64,000 nucleotides of DNA. Origin: Chloroflexota bacterium (GTDB taxonomy: Bacteria > Chloroflexota > Limnocylindria > Limnocylindrales > CSP1-4). A program made the position numbers and the translations under genes. The DNA is taken from assembly GCA_021802825.1 (NCBI GenBank), contig JAJZRG010000004.1:87475-151474 (forward strand), in the 5' to 3' direction. Positions 49,423 to 58,888 of this stretch are shown one piece after another. Numbering within the stretch: position 1 is the stretch's first letter; every line of letters starts with the position of its first letter. The notes under the pieces are model-generated. The model saw only the letters and a list, made by a program, of their open reading frames with translations, had not been told where the DNA came from and made no database searches.

Positions 49423-51091
49423 CACGGGCGCGCCGCGCCTTCCCGCGGCGACCTTGCGACCGATCCCGCTCCGCGCGCGGCTGTACGGGTTCGGCAGCAT
49501 CTACGGCAAGGCAGTCCGCGATTCGCGGCTCGCGTTCGCCATCGCGGCCGGGCTGCTTGGCGGGCTCTCGCTCGCGATGGGCGCCGCCATCCCGACGGTC
49601 TTCCCCAACGACGCCTCCCGGCTGGAGATCGACAAGCTCATCGGCGGCATGCCATCGCAGATGGTCGACTTCTTCGGCAAGCCGGTGGGCCTCGGCACGT
49701 TCGGCGGCTACCTCACCTGGAAGTACGGCCTCGTGTTCGTCCTCACGACGTCCCTGTGGTCGATCCTCGCGCTGTCCGGGACGCTCGCGGGTGAGGCCGG
49801 CAATGGCAGCCTCGACCTGGTCGCCGCGGCGCCCTTCGGCAAGCGGCGGATCGCGCTCGAGAAGCTGGCCGCCCACCTCACGGGGCTCGTGCTGGCGCTG
49901 GCGTTCATGACCGTGATGCTCGCGATCAGCTCCAACGCGTACGGCAACGCCGCCCTCGGCGACCCGCTGTCCGCGCAGGAGGTGGTCGGCTTCGCCCTGT
50001 GGCTCGGCGTCACGGCACTGTTCTTCGGCGGCCTCGCCTTCGCGCTCGGCCCGTTCCTGGGGCGTGCGGGCTCGGCCGGCGTGGCCGGGATCGCCCTGGC
50101 CCTCGCTTGGAGCGTGAACGGCCTCCACCTCGACCCGCTGACCGTGCTCAGCCCGTTCAGCTGGATGGCGAGCCACGTCCCGCTGGCCAACCAGTTCGAC
50201 TGGCCCGGCCTCGCGCTCGTGGGCGTTGGCGCGGTCGTCCTCCTGGCGCTCGGCGTCGAGGCGTTCGCCCGCCACGACATCGGGATCACGCTGGGCCTCG
50301 GGCTGCCGACGCTGCCCGGAGTGATCCTGGGCGTCCGCGGGCCGATCAGCCGGGCGTTCGGCGATCAGCTGCCGCGGGCGCTCGCCTGGGGGATCGGGCT
50401 GGGTGTATTCGGCGTGATGCTGACCTCGCTCGTGGGCCAGATGACGGGCCAGCTCGCCAGCGACACGAACCTGGTCAGGGTGCTCCAGGCGGCCTTCCCC
50501 GGCCTCGATCTGGCCACAGTCGGCGGGTTCCTGCAACTGTTCATCGAGCTCTTCTACATCGTCGCCGGGTTCGGGGCGGCCACGTTCGTGTCCAGGTGGG
50601 CCTCGGACGAGACCGCTGGTCGGCTCGAGCAGGTGCTGGCCACGCCGCTGCCCCGGTGGCGCTGGGCGGTCGCGGGCGCGATCGCCGCGCTGGGCGCGGT
50701 CGCCGTCATGACGATCGTGTTCGCGGCCTCCATCGGCATCGGCGCCAGAGCCGGTGGGGTGGCCACCGGGGAGGCGATGCTCGGCACAGCGTCCCTCGGG
50801 CTGTATGCGGCAGCGCTGATCGGCATAGGCGTCGCGATCGGCGGGCTGTGGCGGACCTCGCTCGCCGCCGAGCTTGTCGCCCTGTTCGTCGTGGCGACGT
50901 ACCTGGTGGGCCTGCTCGCACAGCCGCTGGGGCTGCCCAGCTGGGTCCACGACCTCGCGCTGACCACCCACTTCGGGCAGCCGATGGCCGGCGAGTGGGA
51001 CTTGGCCGGTGTGGTTGCCTGCGTGGTGATCGCGCTCGGCGGCATCGTGGCCGGCGCTTGGGGGATGACCCGGCGCGACGTGGTCCGCTAG
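49412..51091 (+). CDS. ABC exporter permease, large twelve-helix type
   Basis: A 559-residue membrane protein with about twelve hydrophobic helices in two similar halves. Each half starts with a short amphipathic segment (YGFGSIYGKAVRDSR and PISRAFGDQLPRALA). Coupling segments GEAGNGSLDLVAAAPFGKRRIALEKL and SDETAGRLEQVLATPLPRWRWAVAG repeat the same motif, indicating an internal duplication of an ABC-2 permease. This matches two-domain exporters of the polyketide antibiotic exporter type. The start ATG at 49412 overlaps the ATPase gene by 11 bp. It forms a TetR-ATPase-permease unit. Confidence 0.88.
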   Translation: MTADTGAPRLPAATLRPIPLRARLYGFGSIYGKAVRDSRLAFAIAAGLLGGLSLAMGAAIPTVFPNDASRLEIDKLIGGMPSQMVDFFGKPVGLGTFGGYLTWKYGLVFVLTTSLWSILALSGTLAGEAGNGSLDLVAAAPFGKRRIALEKLAAHLTGLVLALAFMTVMLAISSNAYGNAALGDPLSAQEVVGFALWLGVTALFFGGLAFALGPFLGRAGSAGVAGIALALAWSVNGLHLDPLTVLSPFSWMASHVPLANQFDWPGLALVGVGAVVLLALGVEAFARHDIGITLGLGLPTLPGVILGVRGPISRAFGDQLPRALAWGIGLGVFGVMLTSLVGQMTGQLASDTNLVRVLQAAFPGLDLATVGGFLQLFIELFYIVAGFGAATFVSRWASDETAGRLEQVLATPLPRWRWAVAGAIAALGAVAVMTIVFAASIGIGARAGGVATGEAMLGTASLGLYAAALIGIGVAIGGLWRTSLAAELVALFVVATYLVGLLAQPLGLPSWVHDLALTTHFGQPMAGEWDLAGVVACVVIALGGIVAGAWGMTRRDVVR

Positions 51092-51351
51092 CCCTGCTTC
51101 GCCGGTCCCTCGCTGGTTGAGTCGGGTCAGGGTCAGGATCGCCCCCCGCGCGCACGGGTCGCGCCGCGAACCCCCGGGTCGGCCCGGCGCCCGGCGCACG
51201 CCACTGCGCGCGGCGACCCCGGCACGACTCGGCCACGGGCGCGCGGCGAGGGTCCCGGGCGGCAACTGGCGAGCGACCTCAGGAACGGGCCGCTAGCGGC
51301 GCGGTCGCGGCACGACACGGGCCGGGGCGTCGCGCGTGGCGTCCCGGTCCG

Positions 51352-51357
51352 TAGACT
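51352..51357 (+). promoter_or_regulatory. -10 element TAGACT of a probable leaderless promoter
   Basis: TAGACT ends 7 bp before the GTG start of the EamA transporter at 51365, with no Shine-Dalgarno sequence. The rest of the 273-bp gap after the exporter permease holds no other recognisable feature. Confidence 0.5.
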
Positions 51358-51364
51358 CGCCTGC

Positions 51365-52258
51365 GTGGATTCGATCGCCCTCGCCTGCGTCCTCGTGTCG
51401 GCGGTCATGCACGCCACGTGGAACATCCTGCTCAAGACCGCCGGCGACCCGCTCCGGACCGCGACCCTCGGCATGATCGCGGCGTCGGTCGTGCTTGTGC
51501 CCGCGGTCGCCGTGGGCTGGGTCGTGCTGGGGCAGCCAGGGATCCCCGCGGCAGGGGTCGCGATCGGGGTCGTGTCGGGCCTCGCGGAGGTCGCGTACTT
51601 CGTCTTCCTAGCCGCCGCATACCGACGGGGTGACCTGTCGATCGTCTCGCCGCTCGCGCGCGGCACGGCCCCGCTGCTCATCGTGGTGGCGGGCGTCGTG
51701 CTGCTCGGGGAGCGCCTCTCGCCGGGCGCCGCTGCTGGGCTCGCGCTCCTCCTCCTCGGGCTGCTCACCGTGCAGCGGCCGTGGCGGTTCCTCCGGGCGG
51801 CCAATGCCGGGCACCGGGGCGCCGCGGGCTTCGCGCTGCTGACCGGGCTGATGATCGCCACCTACACGAGCCTCGACCGGGTTGGCTCGCAGCAGATGCC
51901 GCCGTGGACCTACGCGGCCATCCTGTGGGTTGTCGGCGCGACGGGGCTCGGGCTGATCGACCTGGCGCGACCTCACGTGGCCAGGGGCGCAGTCGCGCCG
52001 GTGGCGGGGTCGGTCGACCTGCCGCGCGCGATCGCAGGCGGCATGCTGACGCTTGCCGCCTACATCCTCGTCCTGTTCGCGCTGTCGCGGGCGGAGGTGT
52101 CGATCGTGGGGCCGCTGCGCGAGTCGGCGGTGCTGATCACGGCGCTCTACGGCGTCGTGCGGCTGCGTGAGGCCGTGACCCGCCGCGAGGTTGGCCTGCG
52201 GCTGTCGGGATCGGCGCTCGTGCTCCTCGGCGCCGCCGTGCTCGCGGCCGCGGGCTGA
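51365..52258 (+). CDS. EamA/DMT family transporter
   Basis: A 297-residue inner-membrane protein with ten predicted helices in two EamA repeats of about 140 residues. SAVMHATWNILLKTAGDPL is the typical first helix, RRGDLSIVSPLARGTAPLLIV the end of repeat one, and SRAEVSIVGPLRESAVLITALYGVV the corresponding part of repeat two. Drug/metabolite transporters of this type export amino acids, nucleosides or other small solutes; the substrate here is unknown. It is not clearly part of an operon and faces the DinB-like gene convergently. Confidence 0.9.
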   Translation: MDSIALACVLVSAVMHATWNILLKTAGDPLRTATLGMIAASVVLVPAVAVGWVVLGQPGIPAAGVAIGVVSGLAEVAYFVFLAAAYRRGDLSIVSPLARGTAPLLIVVAGVVLLGERLSPGAAAGLALLLLGLLTVQRPWRFLRAANAGHRGAAGFALLTGLMIATYTSLDRVGSQQMPPWTYAAILWVVGATGLGLIDLARPHVARGAVAPVAGSVDLPRAIAGGMLTLAAYILVLFALSRAEVSIVGPLRESAVLITALYGVVRLREAVTRREVGLRLSGSALVLLGAAVLAAAG

Positions 52259-52285
52259 CGCGCCGGCCGCACCGGCGTTCCTTGC

Positions 52286-52801
52286 TCAGCCCGGCCTCGC
52301 GGCCCAGAGATCGATCGCCGGCAGACCGGCCACGCCGAGCAGCTGTGAGATCTCGCCCGCGTGGTACGCGTCGTGGCTCAGCATGCGGTTGAGGATCGAG
52401 ATCCGGGTATGGCGCTCCGTCCGTCCGTGGCGTTCGCGCTCGACCTCGCCGGCGAGCATGTCGGGCGTCCAGCGCGCGAGGCAGTCGGCCACCACCGTCC
52501 AGGTGTCGTCCAACGCTCCGGCGAGCTCGTCCGCCGACCGCGGCCGGTCCTCGTGGTCGTCCCAGCCGTCGCCGGTGGCGTCGAGGACATCGCTCCGATC
52601 GAGGCCAGGCTCGCCGCAGACCAGGCACAGCCAGTACAGCCGCGTCGACGCGATGTGGGCCGCCACCATCCAGAGGGGCAGGTGGTCCGGCGATGCGCGC
52701 AGGGCGAGCTGCTCGCTGGAGAGTCGCCGCACGGTGGCCGAGATCCGGGACGCGTACTGCGGCCAGTCGGGAAAGGCGGCGTCGGCGGACAGGCTGCTCA
52801 T
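52286..52801 (-). CDS. DinB/YfiT-like four-helix metal-binding protein
   Basis: A 171-residue protein of the DinB-like superfamily. Putative metal-binding His residues are in WMVAAHIASTRLYWL and MLSHDAYHAGEISQLLG; the latter HD.YH.G.I..L pattern is diagnostic. Relatives include mycothiol- or bacillithiol-dependent thiol transferases and damage-inducible proteins of unknown function. CATACT (52813-52808) ends 6 bp before the ATG at 52801, another leaderless-type arrangement. Confidence 0.82.
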   Translation of the reverse strand: MSSLSADAAFPDWPQYASRISATVRRLSSEQLALRASPDHLPLWMVAAHIASTRLYWLCLVCGEPGLDRSDVLDATGDGWDDHEDRPRSADELAGALDDTWTVVADCLARWTPDMLAGEVERERHGRTERHTRISILNRMLSHDAYHAGEISQLLGVAGLPAIDLWAARPG

Positions 52802-52944
52802 CGCCCGAGTATGACGCGGGCGCCGCGGGCAGCGCCGGCGTCGACCGCAACGCGACCGACGCCCGATGTGCGTGGGCGGCCATGACACGTCCAGCGCATC
52901 GGGGCGATGATGGGCTACCACCCTGAGCAACCCGGGAGACGTCG

Positions 52945-53949
52945 ATGCCCGTCCTGCGACTCGGCTACAAGGCCTCAGCCGAGCAGTTCCCGCCCCAGCG
53001 CCTCCTCGACCTCGCGGTCGCCGCCGAGGCCGCCGGTTTCGACTCGGTCTGGACCAGCGACCACTTCCAGCCCTGGCGTCACCACGACGGCCACGCGCCC
53101 AACGCGCTGGTCTGGCTGGGGGCGGCCACGCAGGCCACCAAGCGGGTCACCCTGGGCACCAGTGTGCTCACGCCCACGCTGCGCTACAACCCGGCCGTGG
53201 TCGCGCAGGCGTTCGGCACGCTGGGGCTGCTCGCCCCGGGCCGCGTGATCCTTGGCGTGGGCACCGGCGAGAGCCTCAACGAGGCGCCTGTCGGCGTGCC
53301 GTGGCCCGAGCAGAGCGAGCGGTTCGCGCGCCTGCGCGAGGCGACCCAGCTGATCCAGCAGCTCTGGCGCGGCGAGCGCCTCACGATCGAGGGCGAGTAC
53401 TACCGCACGGCCAATGCAACGATCTACGATCGCCCCGAGGAGCCCGTGCCCGTGTACATCGCGGCGTCCGGTCCTGCGGCAGCCCGTCTCGCAGGGCGAA
53501 TCGGCGACGGCCTCATCTGCACCAGCGGCAAGGGCGAGGAGCTCTACACGCAGACCCTCCTGCCGGGCCTCGCCGAGGGCGCGGGGAAGGCCGGCCGCGA
53601 TCCGGCCGCGTTGGACAAGATGATCGAGATGAAGGTCTCGTTCGACACCGATCGCGATCGCGCTTCCGAGGACACCAAGGTCTGGGCCGCGCTGGCGCTG
53701 CCCGGCGAGCGGAAGGTGGGGATCCACGACGCGCTCGAGATGGAGCAGGCCGCCAGGGAGGCCGAGCCCTACGCACACAGGCGCTGGCTGGTCTCGTCCG
53801 ACCCGGACGAGCACGTCGAGCAGATCGCGCCGTACCTCGCCTACGGCTTCACCCATCTCGTGTTCCACTTCCCCGGCGAGGCGCAGGAGGCGGCGATCCG
53901 GCGCTACAGCGAGCTGATCCTGCCGCGGCTGCGCGCCCGCTTCGGCTAG
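52945..53949 (+). CDS. fgd: Coenzyme F420-dependent glucose-6-phosphate dehydrogenase
   Basis: A 334-residue luciferase-like (bacterial luciferase family) TIM-barrel enzyme that oxidises glucose-6-phosphate to 6-phosphogluconolactone with F420 as electron acceptor. The Fgd-specific segments are intact: VWTSDHFQPWRHHDGHAPNALVWLGA in outline with the catalytic His, then TLGTSVLTPTLRYNPAVVAQAFG and VGTGESLNE. The length equals that of mycobacterial Fgd1. A closely related F420-dependent dehydrogenase with another substrate cannot be excluded. GGGAG precedes the ATG. Its presence implies F420 biosynthesis in this organism, which is restricted to certain phyla. A transporter gene follows after 13 bp. 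Confidence 0.88.
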   Translation: MPVLRLGYKASAEQFPPQRLLDLAVAAEAAGFDSVWTSDHFQPWRHHDGHAPNALVWLGAATQATKRVTLGTSVLTPTLRYNPAVVAQAFGTLGLLAPGRVILGVGTGESLNEAPVGVPWPEQSERFARLREATQLIQQLWRGERLTIEGEYYRTANATIYDRPEEPVPVYIAASGPAAARLAGRIGDGLICTSGKGEELYTQTLLPGLAEGAGKAGRDPAALDKMIEMKVSFDTDRDRASEDTKVWAALALPGERKVGIHDALEMEQAAREAEPYAHRRWLVSSDPDEHVEQIAPYLAYGFTHLVFHFPGEAQEAAIRRYSELILPRLRARFG

Positions 53950-53962
53950 CGGGGCCCACTTG

Positions 53963-55153
53963 GTGCCGTCCCTCCCCGGCCGAGCCGTCGGCCTGGTCGT
54001 CCTGCTGTTCATCGTCAACGGCCTTGCGAACGCCGTCTTCACGCCGTTCGCCCCGGCGATCCTGGTGGAGCGCGGCGTGTCGCCCACGTGGCTCGGCGTG
54101 ATGGGCGCGCTCGTGTCGGTGGTCTACGTGGGGCTGGCGGGCGCCTGGGGGCATCTCGCCGACGTGCTTCTCGGGCGGGGGCGGGCGCTGGCGCTGGCGA
54201 TCGGGCTGGCGGCCGCGCTGCTCGGGGTCTTCGCGCTGCCGCTGCCGCTGGTGGGCATCGGACTCACGTACATGGCCTTCTCGACGGTCTACGGCGTGCT
54301 GTTCCCGCTCCAGGACGCGCTCGCGGTCAACACACTCCCGGATCCGGGACGGCAGTACGGGCAGGTTCGCGCGCTCCAGTCGGGCGCGTTCGCGGTCGGT
54401 TCGCTCCTTGCCGGCGCGATCTTCGAGCGGCTGGGCTACGGGGCCGCGGTCCCGGTGTTCATCGTGCTGGCGCTGCCAGTGATCGTGGTGGCCCTCGTGA
54501 TCCCCGACGCCGAACGGGCGCGGCTGTCCGCACGGCGCCGCGGCGGGGCGATGCGCGAGGCGCTGGCCCTCCAGCCGCGCCTGCCGCGCGTCCTGCTGGC
54601 GCTCGGCCTCGCCAACGTGGGTGTGTTCGCGATGCTGACCTTCCTGCCGCTCCTCATCGACCGGCTGGGCGGGAGGTCGGGCGACATCGGCCTCGCCGTG
54701 GCGGTCACGGCCGCCGTCGAGGTCGCGGCCCTCCCCATCGTGTCGCGCCTGCTCGTGCGGTTCGGCGCGCGTGCGGTTGTCACCCTGGGCAGCGGCCTGC
54801 TGGCGGCCGTGTTCGCGGGGCTCGCCCTGGCGCCCTCGCCCGAGGTCGTCATCGTCGTCGCGGTCCTGTACGGCGTCGCCTGGTCCGCGATGTGGGCGGG
54901 CGCGGTGACGACGATGGGCCTGCTGCTCCCGCCCGCGCTGCAGGGGTCCGGGCAGGGGCTCCTCTCGCTCGCGACAGCCGGGGTCTCGTCGTTCGTCGCG
55001 AACGTCTTGGGCGGGGTGCTTTGGAGCGGGCTCGGGCCGCTGGCGCTGTTCGGGCTGGCCGCAGGCTGCGCGGCCGTCGGTGCGGCCACCGCCTGGTCGA
55101 GCCTGGCGCCCGACGGGCCGACGATGGGCGTGGCGGAGGTGATCGCGACCTAG
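53963..55153 (+). CDS. Major facilitator superfamily transporter
   Basis: A 396-residue membrane protein with twelve predicted helices. AFTPFAPAILVERGVSPTWLGVMGAL and the loop WGHLADVLLGRGRAL correspond to the MFS A-motif region. RYGQVRALQSGAFAVGSLLAG-like and LLPPALQGSGQGLLSLATAG lie in later helices. GTG at 53963 or TTG one codon earlier is the start, 13 bp after the F420 dehydrogenase, so the two may be co-transcribed. It resembles the MFS_1 / nucleoside-sugar-like PF12832 group, with no clear substrate. Confidence 0.87.
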   Translation: MPSLPGRAVGLVVLLFIVNGLANAVFTPFAPAILVERGVSPTWLGVMGALVSVVYVGLAGAWGHLADVLLGRGRALALAIGLAAALLGVFALPLPLVGIGLTYMAFSTVYGVLFPLQDALAVNTLPDPGRQYGQVRALQSGAFAVGSLLAGAIFERLGYGAAVPVFIVLALPVIVVALVIPDAERARLSARRRGGAMREALALQPRLPRVLLALGLANVGVFAMLTFLPLLIDRLGGRSGDIGLAVAVTAAVEVAALPIVSRLLVRFGARAVVTLGSGLLAAVFAGLALAPSPEVVIVVAVLYGVAWSAMWAGAVTTMGLLLPPALQGSGQGLLSLATAGVSSFVANVLGGVLWSGLGPLALFGLAAGCAAVGAATAWSSLAPDGPTMGVAEVIAT

Positions 55154-55180
55154 CCTGCGCGACGGCCCGGGGCGCTCTCG

Positions 55181-56137
55181 TCAGGCGGGGCTCTCCGGGG
55201 TGACGGCCGGCTCTGCTTCCACGGGCATGCGCCCGCCCCTCGCCAGCCGACGCAGCGCGCGTGGGCTCGAGACGATCGCGATGCCGGCGACCACCAGCGC
55301 CGTCCCGCCCACGCGGCTCGCCGTGACTGCCTCGCCGAGCGCGAGCGCGCCGGCGGTGATCCCGACCAGCGGCAGCAGGTAGGAGGTCATCGACGTCCGC
55401 ATCGATCCCCAGTGGCGCAGGATTGTGAAGTAGCAAAGGTAGGCGAGGCCCGAGCCGAGCACGCCCAGCCACGCCACGGCGACGAGCGCGATGGGCGCCG
55501 GGTGGACGGCAGCCCACGGCCGGTCCACCACCAGCGCGAGCGGCACCGTGATCGCGGCGGCGAAGCCAACCTGGAACAGGGCCGGGATCATCGGCGCGAG
55601 GCCGCGCACGTTCCGCCGCGCGTACACGTTGCCGCACGCGTAGCTGAGCGAGGAGCCGACGAGCATCAGCTCGGCGGGGAGGCTCGAGCCCAGCCCGGCG
55701 GACAGCCCCGGCGCAACCAGCAGAACCACGCCCGCGAACCCAACGGCGAGCCCGGCGACCCGGGCGACGGTGATGCCCTCGTCGGGGAGGACGAGCGGCG
55801 CTATCACGATCACGAACAGGGGGACGGTGGCGTTGAGGATCGACGCGACGGCGGAGTCGATGGACTGCTCGCCGACGGTGATCAGCAGGAACGGGATCAC
55901 GATGTTGATGACGCTCATCACGAGCAAGTGCGCGTACTCGCGCGGGCGGCGGGGCAGCGGCTCGCGCGCGATGACGACCACTGCCGCCACGAACGCTGCG
56001 CCCAGGACCAGGCGGCCCGCGATCAGGGTGAGGGGCGGCAGCGATTCCAGCCCGACCTTGATCCACAGGTACGACGTGCCCCACACGAACGAGAGCACGA
56101 GGAACGGGATCCAGACCCAGGAAGTGGGGCGTTTCAT
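55181..56137 (-). CDS. EamA/DMT family transporter (second)
   Basis: A 318-residue inner-membrane exporter with ten helices in two EamA repeats. LSFVWGTSYLWIKVGLESLPPL and LGSGLAYLCYFTILRHWGSMRTS are hallmark segments. The last 25 residues are a hydrophilic tail. It is convergent with the MFS gene and divergent from the ABC module. TATCAT (56150-56145) ends 7 bp before the ATG, suggesting leaderless transcription. Confidence 0.92.
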   Translation of the reverse strand: MKRPTSWVWIPFLVLSFVWGTSYLWIKVGLESLPPLTLIAGRLVLGAAFVAAVVVIAREPLPRRPREYAHLLVMSVINIVIPFLLITVGEQSIDSAVASILNATVPLFVIVIAPLVLPDEGITVARVAGLAVGFAGVVLLVAPGLSAGLGSSLPAELMLVGSSLSYACGNVYARRNVRGLAPMIPALFQVGFAAAITVPLALVVDRPWAAVHPAPIALVAVAWLGVLGSGLAYLCYFTILRHWGSMRTSMTSYLLPLVGITAGALALGEAVTASRVGGTALVVAGIAIVSSPRALRRLARGGRMPVEAEPAVTPESPA

Positions 56138-56248
56138 CGGCGGATGATATCGGCGCTTGGCCCAGTCCGATGGGCCAAACCGCGGGTCGCGACGCCGCGG
56201 GCGACGACGCGCCCAGACAGACGCGTCCCGAGATCTTGTGCCCTGACG

Positions 56249-56254
56249 TAGAAT
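56249..56254 (+). promoter_or_regulatory. -10 element TAGAAT of the third ABC exporter operon
   Basis: TAGAAT ends 7 bp before the ATG at 56262. GAATTC occurs just before and TGAATTCGAAT just after the start codon, making a small inverted repeat (56251-56274) around it. This could be an operator for the TetR regulator encoded at the end of the operon. Confidence 0.5.
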
Positions 56255-56261
56255 TCAACGC

Positions 56262-57026
56262 ATGGTGAATTCGAATCCGGTCCCGCCCCCGACGCCCGAC
56301 GCCGGCGAGGCCGCCATCCGCGCTGTCGGGCTCGTGAAGCGGTTCGGCCCGGTCGTCGCGGTTGACGGCATGACGTTCGACCTCGCGCCCGGCCGGATCT
56401 ACGGCCTGCTGGGTCCCAACGGGTCGGGCAAGACCACGCTGATCCGTCTGCTCACCGGGATGACCCGCGCCACGGAGGGAACGGCCCACGTCCTCGGGGT
56501 CCGGATGCCGGACCGTGCGAATCTGGCGCGGATCGGGTACATGACGCAGGGCGACGGGGTGTACCCAGCCCTCACGGCGGGCGAGAACGCCCAGTTCTTC
56601 GGCGCGGCGTACGGCGTGGAGGACGCGGCGCAGGTGGACGAGGCGCTGCGGCTGGTCGAGCTGGCGGATCGGGCCAAGACCATCGCGGGAACGCTCTCGG
56701 GCGGGCAGCGCCGGCGGCTCTCGCTCGCCTGCGCGCTGGTGCACAAGCCGCCGGTGCTGTTCCTCGACGAGCCGACCGTGGGCGTGGACCCGCTCCTGCG
56801 CGTCCAGTTCTGGGGCCACTTCCGCCAGCTCGCCGACGCGGGCACCACGATCGTGGTCTCGAGCCACGTCATGGACGAGGCGGACCGCTGCGACGAGCTG
56901 CTCTTCGTCCGGGCCGGGAAGGTGATCGCCCGCGGCTCGGGTGGACAACTGCGCGCCGAGGCGGGCACCGATGACCTCGAGGCCGCGTTCCTGCGGTTCT
57001 CCGGCGAGACGGCGGTGGCGGCGTGA
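56262..57026 (+). CDS. ABC transporter ATP-binding protein
   Basis: A 254-residue ATPase. It has Walker A GPNGSGKTTLIRL, Q-loop YMTQGDGVYPALTAG, signature LSGGQRRRLSLACAL, Walker B VLFLDEPTVGVDP and the His switch SSHVMDEADRC. The GYMTQ and short C-terminus are typical of YhhJ/YbhF-type drug exporters. It overlaps its permease in GTGA and heads an ATPase-permease-TetR operon, in reverse order to the module at 47811. Confidence 0.93.
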   Translation: MVNSNPVPPPTPDAGEAAIRAVGLVKRFGPVVAVDGMTFDLAPGRIYGLLGPNGSGKTTLIRLLTGMTRATEGTAHVLGVRMPDRANLARIGYMTQGDGVYPALTAGENAQFFGAAYGVEDAAQVDEALRLVELADRAKTIAGTLSGGQRRRLSLACALVHKPPVLFLDEPTVGVDPLLRVQFWGHFRQLADAGTTIVVSSHVMDEADRCDELLFVRAGKVIARGSGGQLRAEAGTDDLEAAFLRFSGETAVAA

Positions 57027-58171
57027 GCCCACGGCGCGTCCGGGCGCTCGTCCGGCGCGTGACGGTGGAGCTGCGACGCGACCGGCCATCGCTCGCGCTG
57101 CTGTTCATCGCCCCGATCGTCGTCACGGGCCTGTTCACGTTCATCCTGCGCGACGCCTCGGGGCCCAACCTCCGCGTCGCGATCGCAAGCGGGGGGTCGG
57201 GCCCGGCCGCGGCGCTCATCTCGGGCAGGCTCGACGGAGCGCTGACAGGCGCCGGCATGACCGTCACGCAGGCGGCATCGGTGGACGCTGCGCGGAGCGC
57301 CGTGCAGGACGGGTCCGCCAGCATCGCCATCCTCCTGCCCGCCGACCTCGCCCCTGGCAAGGGCTCCACGATCACGCTCCTCACCAAGGGCCTCGACCCC
57401 TCCGGCGACGCGGGACAGCTGGCCGCTGTTTCCCAGGCGATCCTCGGCGGCATCGCGTCGTCGATGGGCACGGCCCTGCCGAGCCTGGCCCACCAGACGG
57501 TCTACGGCACGCCCAGCTCGGATCCTATGGCGCCGTTCGCCCCCGCCATCGTGGCGTTCTTCGTGTACTTCTTCGTCTACCTCCTCACCGGCGTCTCATT
57601 CCTGCGCGAGCGAACCGGCGGGACGCTCGAGCGGCTGATGGCCACGCCCGTGACGCGGGGCGAGGTCGTGACCGGGTACATCCTGGGCTTCGGCCTGTTC
57701 GCGATGCTCCAGGTCGCGATCCTGCTGACCTGGGCGCTCGTCGCCATCCGCGTGCCGGCCATCGGCCCCCTGCCCGACGTCGCCATCGGGCTGGGCATCG
57801 CGGTCGCCGGGAGCCCGCTGCTCGCGTTCCTGGTGGTGCTGCTGCTGGCGCTGGGCGCGGTCAGCCTGGGCATCTTCCTGTCCACCTTCGCCCGCACCGA
57901 GCTCCAGGTGATCCAGTTCATCCCGGTGGTGCTGGTCCCGCAGTTCCTGCTCTCGGGCGTGCTGTTCTCGGTGGACAGCCTGCCCTCGGTGCTCCAGCCG
58001 CTCGTCCACTTCATGCCGCTCGCCTACGCGGTGGACGCCTTGCGCGAGATCTTCATCCGAGGCGCCGACCTGTCAGTAGCCGACGTCCAGCTGGACATCG
58101 CGGTGCTCGCCGCGGTGGCCGTGCTGTTCGCGGCAGTGGCGTTTCGCACGATCCGGCGGGACGTTGTGTGA
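57023..58171 (+). CDS. ABC-2 type transporter permease
   Basis: A 382-residue protein: one N-terminal helix (LALLFIAPIVVTGLFTFIL), an extracytoplasmic domain of about 140 residues, then five helices. The conserved coupling and signature segment FLRERTGGTLERLMATPVTRGEVVTGYILG is the ABC-2 motif, and MPLAYAVDALREIFIRG is the typical C-terminal element. It overlaps both the ATPase gene and the TetR gene by 4 bp (GTGA). Confidence 0.92.
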   Translation: MSPRRVRALVRRVTVELRRDRPSLALLFIAPIVVTGLFTFILRDASGPNLRVAIASGGSGPAAALISGRLDGALTGAGMTVTQAASVDAARSAVQDGSASIAILLPADLAPGKGSTITLLTKGLDPSGDAGQLAAVSQAILGGIASSMGTALPSLAHQTVYGTPSSDPMAPFAPAIVAFFVYFFVYLLTGVSFLRERTGGTLERLMATPVTRGEVVTGYILGFGLFAMLQVAILLTWALVAIRVPAIGPLPDVAIGLGIAVAGSPLLAFLVVLLLALGAVSLGIFLSTFARTELQVIQFIPVVLVPQFLLSGVLFSVDSLPSVLQPLVHFMPLAYAVDALREIFIRGADLSVADVQLDIAVLAAVAVLFAAVAFRTIRRDVV

Positions 58172-58878
58172 GTCCCATCAGTAGCCGGGGCGGCGAGGGC
58201 GGCGAGGCGTCCTCTCAGGCCGTGCGCCGAGGGCGTCGGCCGGGCTCGGGCGACACGCGGGGGCGGATCCTGGCGTCGGCGCGCGCCATCTTCGCCGAGC
58301 GGGGTTTCGACGGCACGACCATTCGCGACGTGGCCGCCAGTGCCGAGGTTGACCCAGCGCTCGTGCACCACTACTTCGGCACGAAGCAGCAGCTGTTCGT
58401 GGCGGCCATGGAATTCCCGATCGAGGTCCGGACGGTCATGGCGGCGATCGCCACGGGGCCTCGGGAGCAGCTCGGCGACCGCATCGTCGCGCGCTTCGTG
58501 GGGCTCTGGGACCGGCCGGAGATCCGGCCCACGCTCCTTGGGCTCGCCCGCTCGGCAACGACGGATCCCGTGGCGGCGGCGATGTTCCGGGGCATGCTCG
58601 TGGACGGCCCGCTCCATGCGATCGCAGGCCTGCTCAGGACGCCGGACGCGCCGATGCGCGCGACGCTCGTGGGGAGCCAGCTGGTCGGCATCGCCATGGT
58701 GCGCTACGTGGCGCGGTTGGAGCCGATCGCCTCGATGGCCGCCGACGAGCTTGCTGCGCTGGTCGGGCCGACGCTCACGCGGTACCTGCTGGGTGACCTC
58801 GGCGCCGTCGGGCCGGAAGGGGGCCAAGGGGTCGCCGCAGGGACCGCCGGACCCGCGTCGGCGGGGCCGGTTCGGTAG
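58168..58878 (+). CDS. TetR/AcrR family transcriptional regulator
   Basis: A 236-residue repressor. After a basic Ser/Gly-rich leader the helix-turn-helix reads RILASARAIFAERGFDGTTIRDVAASAEVDPALVHHYFGTKQ in outline (about 30-75). The C-terminal ligand domain resembles the TetR_C_7/PF17920-like group. GTG at 58168 overlaps the permease stop. It probably represses the exporter operon it closes, possibly at the inverted repeat around 56251-56274. TAGGCT for galK lies at its very 3' end (58876-58881). Confidence 0.92.
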   Translation: MSPISSRGGEGGEASSQAVRRGRRPGSGDTRGRILASARAIFAERGFDGTTIRDVAASAEVDPALVHHYFGTKQQLFVAAMEFPIEVRTVMAAIATGPREQLGDRIVARFVGLWDRPEIRPTLLGLARSATTDPVAAAMFRGMLVDGPLHAIAGLLRTPDAPMRATLVGSQLVGIAMVRYVARLEPIASMAADELAALVGPTLTRYLLGDLGAVGPEGGQGVAAGTAGPASAGPVR

Positions 58879-58888
58879 GCTTGGGGCC

